In this document: positions 36,267 through 44,625 of the stretch, one piece after another | Numbering within the stretch: the stretch's first letter is position 1 | Layout: each line of letters starts with the position of its first letter | Assembly: GCF_014638845.1 (NCBI RefSeq) | Contig: NZ_BMFP01000003.1 | Location: forward strand, 248,001 to 312,000 | Direction of reading: 5' to 3' | DNA length: 64,000 nucleotides | Source: Pontibacter amylolyticus | Lineage (GTDB): Bacteria; Bacteroidota; Bacteroidia; Cytophagales; Hymenobacteraceae | The notes under the pieces: model-generated | What the model was told of the DNA's origin: nothing | What the model saw: only the letters and a program-made list of their open reading frames with translations | Databases searched by the model: none | Program-made: the position numbers and the translations under genes

Positions 36267-37415
36267 ATGGTGAGAATATTTTTACTCTCAACTCTTCTCC
36301 TAATCAGTGCGATTTGCCGGGCACAATACCCGGAAGAGAAGCCTGAGGAGAAGCCATACCTGAAGCTGGGCGGTGCAGTGCGCTTTAACTATAACCTCTC
36401 TACCTGGAAGCAGGACCAGCTGGAACGCGGCGGCGATTTCGGGTTTGATATGTTCCGCATCAACGCCGAAGCCGAATATAAAGAAATCAAACTAAACGCC
36501 GAATTTCGTCACTACTCCCAGGCCTTTGGTGGTTCCTTTCTAAAACAAGCCTGGTTCCAATACGACTTTTCTGAGCAATCCCAGCTACAGGTTGGCCTGA
36601 ACCAGGTGCCTTTTGGCATTCAGCAGTATAACTCCAACAACTGGTTCTTCAACATCACCTACTATGTTGGCTTTGAAGATGACCACGACATGGGCGTCAA
36701 GTATATCCGTGACTCCGGCCGTTGGCAGTGGCAGGCAGCTTACTACAAAAGCGCAGAGGAGTTTGTCTTTGCCTTGACAGACCCCAGCCCCAACCGCTAT
36801 TCCTATGATGTGACGGGCCGAAACAAGGAAAACAACCAACTCGACATTAAGGTAATACGGCGCCTGGGCGACAGCCTGGCCCATGAACTGGGAGTTTCGC
36901 TACAGGGCGGCCTGCTCTACAACCTGGACACTGAACGTAATGGCACCCGCTACGCTGGGGCAGTCCACTACGAGTATAAAGCAGAACACAGCCCCTGGAA
37001 CATCAAGCTGCAGGCCATGCTCTACCACTTCAATCCAAAGTATGCTGCCGGAGCCAATCTGGACTTCGTGGAAATGGGCGCTTACGGAGCCAACTATAAC
37101 GTGGCCAACAAAGGAGAAATTTATACGGCCGGCATCGCCTACCATATTCCTTTACAAACCCGCCTCGTACAAAGTATAGATGTTTACAACAACTACGGCT
37201 TTTACAACAAGCGTATCAGCGGTTACGAAAATGCCCATACAAACGTACTTGGCGCGCTTATTACCGCGGGCCCTATGTATATCTACACCGACGCAGCCTT
37301 CGGCTACAATCATCCCTGGCTGGGCCCGGAGTGGACGAACGCCCTTGCCGCTGGCACACCCGGCAACACCAAATGGCACATGCGTTTTAACATCAACATG
37401 GGGTACTATTTCTAA
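36267..37415 (+). CDS. Outer membrane porin, OprO/P-like
   Basis: A 382-residue protein with signal peptide (LLISAICRAQ) and a 16-strand-type barrel rich in Tyr, Trp and Phe: KLGGAVRFNYNL, AEFRHYSQAFGGSFLKQAWFQYDF, and ending in an aromatic residue (NMGYYF), the usual outer-membrane signature. The strand FGIQQYNSNNW is typical of phosphate-selective-porin-like proteins, but substrate specificity is not visible. It lies 18 bases before a BCCT transporter gene, so it likely admits that transporter's substrate through the outer membrane. Confidence 0.85.
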   Translation: MVRIFLLSTLLLISAICRAQYPEEKPEEKPYLKLGGAVRFNYNLSTWKQDQLERGGDFGFDMFRINAEAEYKEIKLNAEFRHYSQAFGGSFLKQAWFQYDFSEQSQLQVGLNQVPFGIQQYNSNNWFFNITYYVGFEDDHDMGVKYIRDSGRWQWQAAYYKSAEEFVFALTDPSPNRYSYDVTGRNKENNQLDIKVIRRLGDSLAHELGVSLQGGLLYNLDTERNGTRYAGAVHYEYKAEHSPWNIKLQAMLYHFNPKYAAGANLDFVEMGAYGANYNVANKGEIYTAGIAYHIPLQTRLVQSIDVYNNYGFYNKRISGYENAHTNVLGALITAGPMYIYTDAAFGYNHPWLGPEWTNALAAGTPGNTKWHMRFNINMGYYF

Positions 37416-37433
37416 CCTTAGGAGACAGGATGT

Positions 37434-39098
37434 ATGAGTAAAGTAAAAAGTGATACAAAGAAATCGTTCGGCCTGGATGTAAACGGCCCTGTGTTCTGGT
37501 CGTCCATCGTATTCCTGGTGCTAACGATAGCCTTGGTTCTTATTTTCAGGAAGGATGCAGAGGAGTTTTTCAGCGCCACCCAGGTAGCCATTACCTCCAG
37601 CATGGGCTGGCTGTTCATCCTCAGCGTCAACATCTTTGTAGCGTACTGCCTGTACATGGCCTTCAGCCGGTTTGGTAAAATACGACTGGGTGGCAAGGAT
37701 GCGAAGCCGGAGTTCACGACCTCGGCCTGGTTTGCCATGCTTTTTAGCGCCGGCATGGGCATTGGCTTGCTGTTCTGGAGCATTGCAGAGCCGATCAACC
37801 ACTTCCAGACCCCTCCGCTCGGGGAGCCCGGCACACCCGCCGCCGCCCGGCAGGCTATGAACTTCACGTTCCTGCACTGGGGGCTGCATGCCTGGGCCAT
37901 TTATGCGCTGGTAGCACTGGCGCTGGCCTACTTTACTTATAATCGACAGTTACCGCTCACCGTGCGTTCGGCCTTCTATCCGTTTCTGGGCGAGCGCATC
38001 CATGGCATGGTGGGGCACGTGATCGATATCCTGGCCGTAATCGCGACGCTTTTTGGCCTGGCCACTTCGCTGGGGCTGGGTGTGCAACAGGTGGCAGCCG
38101 GCCTGAACCACGTGTTTCCTGCCATAGTGAACGATATCACCACCCAGATCATCCTTATCGTAGTGATCACGGGTGTGGCTACCATTTCTGTCGTAACCGG
38201 GGTGGACAAAGGCGTGCGTATCCTGAGCGAGTGGAACATCCGTGTGGCGCTGTTTATTCTGGTGGCCGTCATGGTGCTGGGTCCCACTGTTTTTATACTC
38301 GGGTCCTACGTGCAGAACACCGGTTCCTACATCGGCAACTTCATGCAGCTCTCCTTCTGGAACGAAGCCTATTCGACCCGGAACTGGCAAGGTTCCTGGA
38401 CGGTGTTTTACTGGGCCTGGTGGATCTCCTGGGCTCCTTTTGTGGGCATCTTTATCGCACGGGTTTCCAAAGGACGAACGATAAAGGAGTTTATACTGGG
38501 TGTGCTCATCGCCCCCTCCCTGCTCTGCTTCCTGTGGATGACGGCCTTCGGTAGCACTGCTCTTCGCGAAACCCTGGCCGGCGATCCCACCATAGCCGAA
38601 GCCGTGGCATCCGACATGTCAACTGCCTTGTTCGTGTTTTTTGAACAGCTGCCTTTCTCCACCATACTTTCAGTGATCGGCGTTATACTTGTAGCCGGCT
38701 TCTTTGTCACCTCCGCCGACTCCGGTTCGCTCGTGGTGGTGAGCCTGACATCCGGCGGCAAGCTTAACCCTTCGGTGGGCATACGCGTCTTTTGGGCATT
38801 GGCCGGTGGTGCGATTGCGGCCGTGCTTCTAATCGGCGGCGGCTTGCAGGCGCTTCAAACAGCGGTTATCATCACGGGCTTGCCCTTTGCCATAATACTT
38901 TTATTGATGTGCATCAGCCTATACCGGGGCCTGAGCGAAGAAGCCGACGAGGAAACACGACTCGGCAAGGCCCAACAACGCAAGGCGTACCAGCAACTGG
39001 TAGCCGAGATGCTGGCCAGGCGTGCCCAGAAACAAGCTGTGAAAACAGTAGAAAGCAAACAAGATAATCCAGTATCACCAAACCCCGATACGCTATGA
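37434..39098 (+). CDS. BCCT family osmolyte transporter
   Basis: Na+- or H+-coupled inner membrane uptake of betaine, choline, carnitine or a similar quaternary amine. The 554-residue protein has twelve helices. The glycine-rich stretch AGMGIGLLFWSIAEPINHF (helix 3, Na+ site) and the family signature WWISWAPFVGIFIARVSKGR (helix 8) are both present. The last 65 residues form a charged cytosolic tail (EADEETRLGKAQQRK), similar in position to the osmosensing tail of BetP. Its stop codon overlaps the next start by ATGA, so it is translationally coupled to a universal stress protein gene. Confidence 0.95.
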   Translation: MSKVKSDTKKSFGLDVNGPVFWSSIVFLVLTIALVLIFRKDAEEFFSATQVAITSSMGWLFILSVNIFVAYCLYMAFSRFGKIRLGGKDAKPEFTTSAWFAMLFSAGMGIGLLFWSIAEPINHFQTPPLGEPGTPAAARQAMNFTFLHWGLHAWAIYALVALALAYFTYNRQLPLTVRSAFYPFLGERIHGMVGHVIDILAVIATLFGLATSLGLGVQQVAAGLNHVFPAIVNDITTQIILIVVITGVATISVVTGVDKGVRILSEWNIRVALFILVAVMVLGPTVFILGSYVQNTGSYIGNFMQLSFWNEAYSTRNWQGSWTVFYWAWWISWAPFVGIFIARVSKGRTIKEFILGVLIAPSLLCFLWMTAFGSTALRETLAGDPTIAEAVASDMSTALFVFFEQLPFSTILSVIGVILVAGFFVTSADSGSLVVVSLTSGGKLNPSVGIRVFWALAGGAIAAVLLIGGGLQALQTAVIITGLPFAIILLLMCISLYRGLSEEADEETRLGKAQQRKAYQQLVAEMLARRAQKQAVKTVESKQDNPVSPNPDTL

Positions 39099-39973
39099 TC
39101 ACGATAGATGCCATGATGGTCTGCCTCGACCTGAGCGACGTAGACGAGAAACTCGTTGCCTTTTCCCGCTCCCTCTGCGAGCGCCTGCAGGTGCGGAAAG
39201 TATACTTTGTGCACAACATCAGGCTCTATGAGCTGGCCGATGACTTCCGGGAGATGATCGGGGACCTGGACCTTAGCAAGGAGGTAGAAGGCAACATCAC
39301 TGACATTGTAGCCGAGCAATTTGGAAACATCACCGACCACGAAATACTGGTAAGCGAGGAACCTAACAGCGAGGTTATACTAGCTGACCTGGTGAAGCGC
39401 TATGGCATTAAGCTGACACTGCTTGGTAAGAAAATGAGCGACAGAGGCACCGGCGCTTTGGGCACAAAACTGTTGCGCATACTTCCCTGCAGCGTACTGG
39501 TCTTCCCCGAAACAGCCGGCTTCAACATCCGTAAAGTGCTCGTGCCAATTGACTTTTCGGATACTTCGCTGCACGCACTCCGGCTCAGCAAAGACCTTTC
39601 GGACCAGTTGGGGCTAGAGCTGGAGATCATGCACGTATATCGGCTGCCGACGCAGTTTTTCCCACTCATATCGGAAGAGGAGGCTGTCCGGAAAGCAGTG
39701 GAAGTAGTAAAAGTAAAATTCGCTGACCTGCAGAAGCGGCACCCTGAAATAGCCGTCGTGCCGTACACGTTGGTGCGCGCGGCAAACAAAAGTATAGCCG
39801 AGCGCATTGCCCTGCACCTGGAGAAAGGCCGCCACGACCTGTTGGTGCTGGGCCTGAGAGGCAACAACCCACTGCCTATGCTAAACCTAGGCAGCGTGCC
39901 TACCGAAGTATATAACTCAGACATTGACGTACCGCTGTGGTTGGTATACGCCGAAGGGGCAATCCGAAAATAG
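39095..39973 (+). CDS. Tandem universal stress protein (UspA)
   Basis: A 292-residue protein with two Usp domains. The first (1-142) is degenerate (MMVCLDLSDVDE at the start, LTLLGKK), the second (about 148-285) starts KVLVPIDFSDTS and keeps a nucleotide-binding-like GLRGNNPLPMLNLGSVPTEV that departs from the classical G2xG9xGS/T. Coupled by overlapping ATGA to the BCCT gene, it may regulate that transporter, as proposed for Usp proteins next to transporters elsewhere. Confidence 0.9.
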   Translation: MITIDAMMVCLDLSDVDEKLVAFSRSLCERLQVRKVYFVHNIRLYELADDFREMIGDLDLSKEVEGNITDIVAEQFGNITDHEILVSEEPNSEVILADLVKRYGIKLTLLGKKMSDRGTGALGTKLLRILPCSVLVFPETAGFNIRKVLVPIDFSDTSLHALRLSKDLSDQLGLELEIMHVYRLPTQFFPLISEEEAVRKAVEVVKVKFADLQKRHPEIAVVPYTLVRAANKSIAERIALHLEKGRHDLLVLGLRGNNPLPMLNLGSVPTEVYNSDIDVPLWLVYAEGAIRK

Positions 39974-40005
39974 CAGGTATAGCATGAAGTATGATTGGCT
40001 ATGAT

Positions 40006-40680
40006 TTATAACGGCACCTTGGGATAATTAAAAACCTCCACCTCTTCGCCGTTCTTCGTGTGAAGCAGTCGGCTCGGACGATGGCTTTCCGCTAATTCGT
40101 GCGCCCGGGCAAGTGCTTTATCCTCGTCATGAAAGGTTTCCACTACGTTTTTGTTATCCAGCACTTGCCACTGCTCATTTTCTTTATTCCACTTTATGCG
40201 GTAGATATATTCAGCTTTGGGACGGTTTCGGATCAGGTCGAGGATGTATTTCCCGTCGCTGTAGCTGCCGTCCGGGTAAGGCATGGGCAGCAGCGCAAAA
40301 AAGATATAATACATGGAGAAGTAGGTAAACTGGTAGGTGAGCATACCCGCCTCTACGGTACCTTTTTCTACCAGGTACATTACCGCCAGGGCTGATAGAG
40401 CGTTGAACAACATTCCACCCGAAAAGATTAAGATGTGGGCTAGGCGCTGTTTTCGCTTCAGGTTATCAAAAGAACAGTGGCCGTACCAGAAGTAGTACTG
40501 CCGTACTTCCAGCATGCCCAGGCGAAAAAGCACATCGCCGGTGCCCACCGTTACTTTGATGTTTTTGCCGCCCATTAGCCAGGCGAAAAACACATGCCCT
40601 CCCTCGTGCAGAAAGGAAATGACCGGAAGCACTACAAAGAAGGCCAGGAAAAACTTCGGTATATCCTGAAATCCAAACAT
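40006..40680 (-). CDS. M50-like intramembrane metalloprotease with DUF2188-like tail
   Basis: A 224-residue protein with four or five hydrophobic segments in its first 140 residues. The first one carries HEGGH (His25, Glu26, His29), the zinc motif of site-2-protease-type (M50) enzymes, and PMPYPDGSYSDG near residue 132 stands where M50 proteins have their third ligand (NPxPxxDG), here with Asp. Residues 165-222 (WQVLDNKNVVETFHDEDKA, ALARAHELAESHRP, LLHTKNGEEVEVF) resemble DUF2188, a small domain that usually stands alone. The fusion is unusual. Substrate and partners unknown. Confidence 0.65.
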   Translation of the reverse strand: MFGFQDIPKFFLAFFVVLPVISFLHEGGHVFFAWLMGGKNIKVTVGTGDVLFRLGMLEVRQYYFWYGHCSFDNLKRKQRLAHILIFSGGMLFNALSALAVMYLVEKGTVEAGMLTYQFTYFSMYYIFFALLPMPYPDGSYSDGKYILDLIRNRPKAEYIYRIKWNKENEQWQVLDNKNVVETFHDEDKALARAHELAESHRPSRLLHTKNGEEVEVFNYPKVPL

Positions 40681-40824
40681 TACTATACCTGTTACGGGAA
40701 CTGAGAATTGAGTTGTGCTAGTACTTAACGACAGGTATAGGTTAAAGTGGTGAAACCGAAATACAGTTTGTCACTGTCTTTTACTTTATCGCTTCCTTAG
40801 ACTGTACCTTGTTGAAATACTTCT

Positions 40825-40870
40825 TAGTTTTGTATCGCAACCGGATCCATACCTTCGGATTTCTCCGGTT
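40825..40870 (+). promoter_or_regulatory. rrf2 promoter region with dyad
   Basis: TAGTTTTG (40825-40832) matches the -7 box. Between it and the ATG, AACCGGA (40839-40845) and TCCGGTT (40864-40870) form a 7-bp inverted repeat with further inner pairing, possibly an operator. The sequence TTAGTTTTGTA here resembles TTAGTTTGTA before the downstream sulfate operon. Confidence 0.5.
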
Positions 40871-40889
40871 ATTATAAATAATACGGTAC

Positions 40890-41330
40890 ATGCTATCGAA
40901 AAAGACAAAGTATGCGTTTCATGCCCTCACCTACCTGGCCGAAAGCCAGGATAAGGGTGCTGTGCTTATTCAGGAAATCGCCTCCAGTAAGAATATCTCG
41001 CATAAATTTCTCGAAAACATCCTGCTCGAATTGAAGAAAGCAGGTATACTGGGCAGCAAAAAAGGCAAAGGCGGTGGCTATTACCTCATCAAAAAGCCAG
41101 AGGAAATTACACTGGCTAAAGTCATTCGCCTGCTGAACGGACCTATTGCCTGGCTTCCCTGCGTGAGCCTGAACTATTATGAGAAATGCGCTGACTGTGC
41201 TGACGAAGCTACGTGCAACATGCACCTCATCATGTGCCAGGTGCGAGATCAAACCCTAGCCGTTGTCGAAAATAAAACCCTCTCCGATCTAATTACAAAA
41301 GCAACTGATAAACAGGTTCTTAAATATTAA
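40890..41330 (+). CDS. Rrf2 family transcriptional regulator
   Basis: A 146-residue winged-helix regulator with the Rrf2 N-terminus (KTKYAFHALTYLAE, IQEIASSKNISHKFLENILLELKKAGIL, KGKGGGYYL). Five cysteines lie in the C-terminal half (Cys91, Cys100, Cys103, Cys109, Cys116) and could hold an Fe-S cluster or sense thiols, though spacing differs from IscR. It is immediately upstream of, and on the same strand as, the sulfate assimilation genes, so it most likely controls them, like CymR for cysteine metabolism elsewhere. Confidence 0.92.
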   Translation: MLSKKTKYAFHALTYLAESQDKGAVLIQEIASSKNISHKFLENILLELKKAGILGSKKGKGGGYYLIKKPEEITLAKVIRLLNGPIAWLPCVSLNYYEKCADCADEATCNMHLIMCQVRDQTLAVVENKTLSDLITKATDKQVLKY

Positions 41331-41364
41331 AAATAGAGAATTTTAGTTTTTTTTACCGCAATAC

Positions 41365-41396
41365 CCTACTTAGTTTGTAGGTTTTATGTAGATTTG
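41365..41396 (+). promoter_or_regulatory. Promoter and operator-like dyad of the sulfate assimilation operon
   Basis: CCTAC (41365-41369) and GTAGG (41377-41381) form an inverted repeat with a 7-base centre containing TTAGTTT. TAGATTTG (41389-41396) fits the -7 box, 17 bases before the ATG at 41414. The dyad is well placed for repression by the adjacent Rrf2 protein. Confidence 0.5.
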
Positions 41397-41413
41397 GCAC
41401 TCAAAGCAGCGCT

Positions 41414-41704
41414 ATGCTAATAGACCAATATCTCCGAAAAGCTTTCAATAGGAAGCGAGGACCTAAGAAGGACAGTAAGTTCAAGAGCGTCGCCAAGGCA
41501 TTTTCCTGGCGCATCCTGGGTACTCTGGATACCATTGTCATCTCTTACTTCATCACCGGAGAGCTGAAAATGGCTTTTTCCATCGGTTCGATTGAGGTCT
41601 TCAGCAAAATACTGCTCTATTACGTGCACGAACGAATCTGGGAAAGATTCACCGCAAAAACCCACGCCCATGAACTTGAAAGACCAAATTCCGTCCCTGC
41701 TTGA
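41414..41704 (+). CDS. DUF2061 family membrane protein
   Basis: A 96-residue protein with the DUF2061 core SVAKAFSWRILGTLDTIVISYFITG and AFSIGSIEVFSKILLYYVHERIW: two membrane helices and a hairpin, with basic ends. The family is frequently linked to sulfate-assimilation genes in Bacteroidota and here its end overlaps the cysH start by 35 bases. It may assist sulfate or sulfite transport; this is inference from location only. Confidence 0.88.
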   Translation: MLIDQYLRKAFNRKRGPKKDSKFKSVAKAFSWRILGTLDTIVISYFITGELKMAFSIGSIEVFSKILLYYVHERIWERFTAKTHAHELERPNSVPA

Positions 41705-42392
41705 GGAGCTGGCGGACTTGTCGTTCTCCGAAGCGCTGGCCCGAATGGCTAACCGATTTCCCGGAAGCATCGCTTTCTCGACGGCGCTAGGCCAGGAAGA
41801 CCAGGTTATCACACACGCCATCTTCTCCGAAAAGCTTCCGATCAGGATCTTTTCGCTCGACACCGGGCGGCTGTTCCAGGAAACCTACGCCCTCTGGAGC
41901 GAAACCGAGCGACTGTATCAAAGCAAAATAGAACCTTTCTTCCCGCAGGCCAATGAGGTGGAAGCCTATGTTAGCCGCGACGGCATCAACGGCTTTTACG
42001 ATTCCGTGGAGAGCCGGAAAGCCTGCTGCCACGTCCGCAAGGTGCTTCCTCTGACGCGCGCGCTGCAAGGAGTAGACATCTGGGTGACCGGGCTGCGTTC
42101 CGGCCAGAGTGCTAACCGGAGCAGCTTCAACCTGCTGGAATGGGACGAGGTTTTCCAGGTCATCAAATTCAACCCGATCATCAACTGGTCTTTCGACGAG
42201 ATGCTCGCCTACCTGCAGGAGCACCAGGTGCCTTATAACAAGCTGCACGACCAGGGATTTGTCAGCATCGGCTGTGCCCCCTGTACACGGGCCATACAAC
42301 CGGGCGAGGAACCACGCGCCGGCAGGTGGTGGTGGGAACAAACCCAGAAAGAGTGCGGGCTTCATGCAAATTATTTCAACCAAAATAATTAA
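41670..42392 (+). CDS. cysH: APS reductase (phosphoadenylyl-sulfate reductase family, Fe-S type)
   Basis: Reduces adenylyl-sulfate to sulfite and AMP with thioredoxin. The 240-residue protein contains AFSTALGQEDQ (33-44), SLDTGRLF, and the cysteines of a [4Fe-4S] cluster: Cys119-Cys120 (ACCHVRK) and Cys202-x2-Cys205 (GCAPCTR), with the catalytic Cys229 in ECGLH. The four cluster cysteines indicate APS rather than PAPS as substrate, matching the absence of an APS kinase in the operon. The start at 41670 lies within the DUF2061 gene and fits the family N-terminus. Confidence 0.95.
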   Translation: MNLKDQIPSLLEELADLSFSEALARMANRFPGSIAFSTALGQEDQVITHAIFSEKLPIRIFSLDTGRLFQETYALWSETERLYQSKIEPFFPQANEVEAYVSRDGINGFYDSVESRKACCHVRKVLPLTRALQGVDIWVTGLRSGQSANRSSFNLLEWDEVFQVIKFNPIINWSFDEMLAYLQEHQVPYNKLHDQGFVSIGCAPCTRAIQPGEEPRAGRWWWEQTQKECGLHANYFNQNN

Positions 42393-42393
42393 T

Positions 42394-43299
42394 ATGGCTA
42401 CTCACAACACGGCATTTCCCAGAGAACTGGAAGACGAGGCTATGTATATCCTGCGGGAGGTGGCCGCCCAGTTTGAGAAACCAGTCCTGCTGTTCTCCGG
42501 CGGAAAAGACTCTATCACGCTGGTAAGGCTGGCTCAGAAAGCCTTCTACCCAGCCAGAATTCCCTTCTCCCTACTCCACGTCGATACGGGGCACAATTTC
42601 GAGGAGACCATCCGCTTCCGCGACGAACTGGTGGAAGAACTTGGCCTGGAGCTGATCGTGCGCTACGTGCAGGACAGCATCGACCAGCAGAAGGTAACGG
42701 AAGAGACCGGAAAATACGCCAGCCGGAACGTGCTGCAAACCGTCACGCTGCTGGATGCCATCGAAGAGTTCGGTTTCGACGCCTGCATTGGCGGCGCCCG
42801 CCGGGACGAAGAGAAAGCCCGCGCCAAAGAACGGATCTTCTCTGTCAGAAACGACTTTGGCCAGTGGGACGCCAAGAAGCAGCGCCCGGAGCTCTTTGAC
42901 ATGCTGAACGGCAGAATCAACATGGGCGAGAATGTGCGCGTGTTCCCGATCAGCAACTGGACGGAGCTGGATGTATGGAATTACATCCGGGAAGAACAGC
43001 TGGCTATACCCAGCATCTACTACTCGCACGAGCGCGAGACCTTTGAGCGCGACGGACAGATCCTCCCCTACTCCAGCTTCATGATGGTTTCGGAGGACGA
43101 GCCCGTGAGCACCCGCATGGTTCGCTTCCGGACCGTGGGCGATATGACCTGTACCGCGGCAGTAGAGTCTACGGCCGTTGCAATCGAAGACATCATTGCA
43201 GAAATCCTAAGTGCCACTGTATCCGAAAGAGGTGCCCGCATAGACGACAAGCGCTCCGAGGCAGCCATGGAAAAAAGAAAACAAGCAGGATATTTTTAA
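42394..43299 (+). CDS. cysD: Sulfate adenylyltransferase subunit 2 (CysD)
   Basis: Small catalytic subunit of ATP sulfurylase. The 301-residue protein has the PP-loop LLFSGGKDSITL near residue 31, HVDTGHNFEET, ACIGGARRDEEKARAKER and a C-terminal end SEAAMEKRKQAGYF typical of CysD. ATG at 42394 follows the cysH stop by one base; open frame further upstream lies in cysH. Confidence 0.97.
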   Translation: MATHNTAFPRELEDEAMYILREVAAQFEKPVLLFSGGKDSITLVRLAQKAFYPARIPFSLLHVDTGHNFEETIRFRDELVEELGLELIVRYVQDSIDQQKVTEETGKYASRNVLQTVTLLDAIEEFGFDACIGGARRDEEKARAKERIFSVRNDFGQWDAKKQRPELFDMLNGRINMGENVRVFPISNWTELDVWNYIREEQLAIPSIYYSHERETFERDGQILPYSSFMMVSEDEPVSTRMVRFRTVGDMTCTAAVESTAVAIEDIIAEILSATVSERGARIDDKRSEAAMEKRKQAGYF

Positions 43300-43302
43300 G
43301 GT

Positions 43303-44550
43303 ATGGACGTTCTAAAAATAGCAACCGCAGGAAGTGTGGACGACGGGAAAAGCACACTGATCGGCCGACTGCTTTTCGAAACCAATTCGATTACCACCGA
43401 TAAGCTGGAAGCCATCATGGCGAGCAGCAAAAAGAAAGGCCTCGACTACGTGGACCTGTCTTTGCTCACCGACGGATTGATAGCAGAGCGCGAGCAGGGT
43501 ATCACGATCGATGTGGCGCACATCTACTTCTCTACCCCAAAGCGAAAATTCATAATCGCCGATACACCGGGGCACTTTGAGTATACCCGTAACATGGTGA
43601 CGGGCGCCTCCAATGCCAATGTCTCGATGATCCTGGTGGATGCCCGCAACGGTGTAGTGGAGCAGACGTTCCGGCACTTTTACATCTCCTGTCTGTTGCG
43701 CATACCGAATGTGGTGGTGTGCGTGAACAAGATGGACCTGGTGGACTACGATCAAGCAAGATTTGAGGAAATAAAAGCCGCTTTCATGGCCTTTGCCGAA
43801 AAAGTGCGTTTCACTGGTCAGGAGATCAGCTTTATACCTGTGTCATCGCTCTACGGCGAAAACCTGGTGCGTCAGTCGGCACATATGCCCTGGTATAACG
43901 AGGCACCACTGCTTAGCATGCTGGAGGCTATACCTTTAGAGCAGCACCTGTCAGAAGAACCGAGCCGTTTCCCGGTGCAGTATGTGGTGCGGCCTAAGTC
44001 CGAAGAGTTTCACGACTACAGAGCCTACGCGGGCAAGGTGGCCAGCGGCCTGCTGCGTAAAGGCGAACGGGTGGTCGTGTTGCCAAGTGGACAGGAAACC
44101 ACCATCGCCCGCATTGAAAAATTTGGGCGTGAGATAGAAGCGGCGCAGGCCAAAGAATCCGTGAGCGTACTGCTGCAGGACGACGTGGACATCAGCCGGG
44201 GCGACATGATCGTGCCCCTGAGCCAGTTGCCACAGCAAAGCCGACAACTGGAAGCCACGATTTGCTGGATGGATAAAAAGCCGCTACGAGCCGGGAATAC
44301 CTACCTGCTGCAACATGGGGTAAACACAGCCAAAGCGAAAGTGAGTTCGCTTTCCAATCTGATCGATGTAGTGACGCTGGGCAACAACACGCAAGTCACC
44401 GAGCTGAACCTGAACGAAATAGCCGATGTGCAGCTGAAAACAGCGAAGGAATTTTTCTATGACGCCTTCGCAGAAAACAGAGCAAACGGTTCGTTCATCC
44501 TCATCGATGAGCAGACTAATTCCACAGTGGGAGTTGGTTTGATCAAGTAG
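43303..44550 (+). CDS. cysN: Sulfate adenylyltransferase subunit 1 (CysN)
   Basis: GTPase subunit that drives the formation of APS by CysD. The 415-residue EF-Tu-like protein has G1 AGSVDDGKSTLIGRLLF (8-24), G3 DTPGHFEYTRNM, G4 NKMD, followed by two beta-barrel domains ending VGVGLIK. It stops before any APS kinase (CysC) domain, in agreement with an APS reductase in the same operon. Starts three bases after cysD. Confidence 0.97.
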   Translation: MDVLKIATAGSVDDGKSTLIGRLLFETNSITTDKLEAIMASSKKKGLDYVDLSLLTDGLIAEREQGITIDVAHIYFSTPKRKFIIADTPGHFEYTRNMVTGASNANVSMILVDARNGVVEQTFRHFYISCLLRIPNVVVCVNKMDLVDYDQARFEEIKAAFMAFAEKVRFTGQEISFIPVSSLYGENLVRQSAHMPWYNEAPLLSMLEAIPLEQHLSEEPSRFPVQYVVRPKSEEFHDYRAYAGKVASGLLRKGERVVVLPSGQETTIARIEKFGREIEAAQAKESVSVLLQDDVDISRGDMIVPLSQLPQQSRQLEATICWMDKKPLRAGNTYLLQHGVNTAKAKVSSLSNLIDVVTLGNNTQVTELNLNEIADVQLKTAKEFFYDAFAENRANGSFILIDEQTNSTVGVGLIK

Positions 44551-44566
44551 TGCCTGTCCTGATTGG

Positions 44567-44608
44567 AAAAGGGATTGAAGCGGCGACAACTCGCATCAAT
44601 CCCTTTTT
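44567..44608. terminator. Terminator of the sulfate operon
   Basis: AAAAGGGATTGA (44567-44578) pairs with TCAATCCCTTTT (44596-44607) and runs into T; a small inner stem is possible in the loop. Also suitable for the convergent aromatic operon. Confidence 0.85.
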
Positions 44609-44625
44609 CTATACCTATACCTTAC

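Noticed and set aside
31361..36300. Attachment site duplication of the tRNA-Glu 3' end
   Set aside because: I could not see a second copy of the T-arm and acceptor sequence downstream in the window; no integrase gene is present.
42109..42393. Upstream extension of CysD
   Set aside because: Lies inside cysH in another frame; translation is low-complexity Ser/Thr/Arg.
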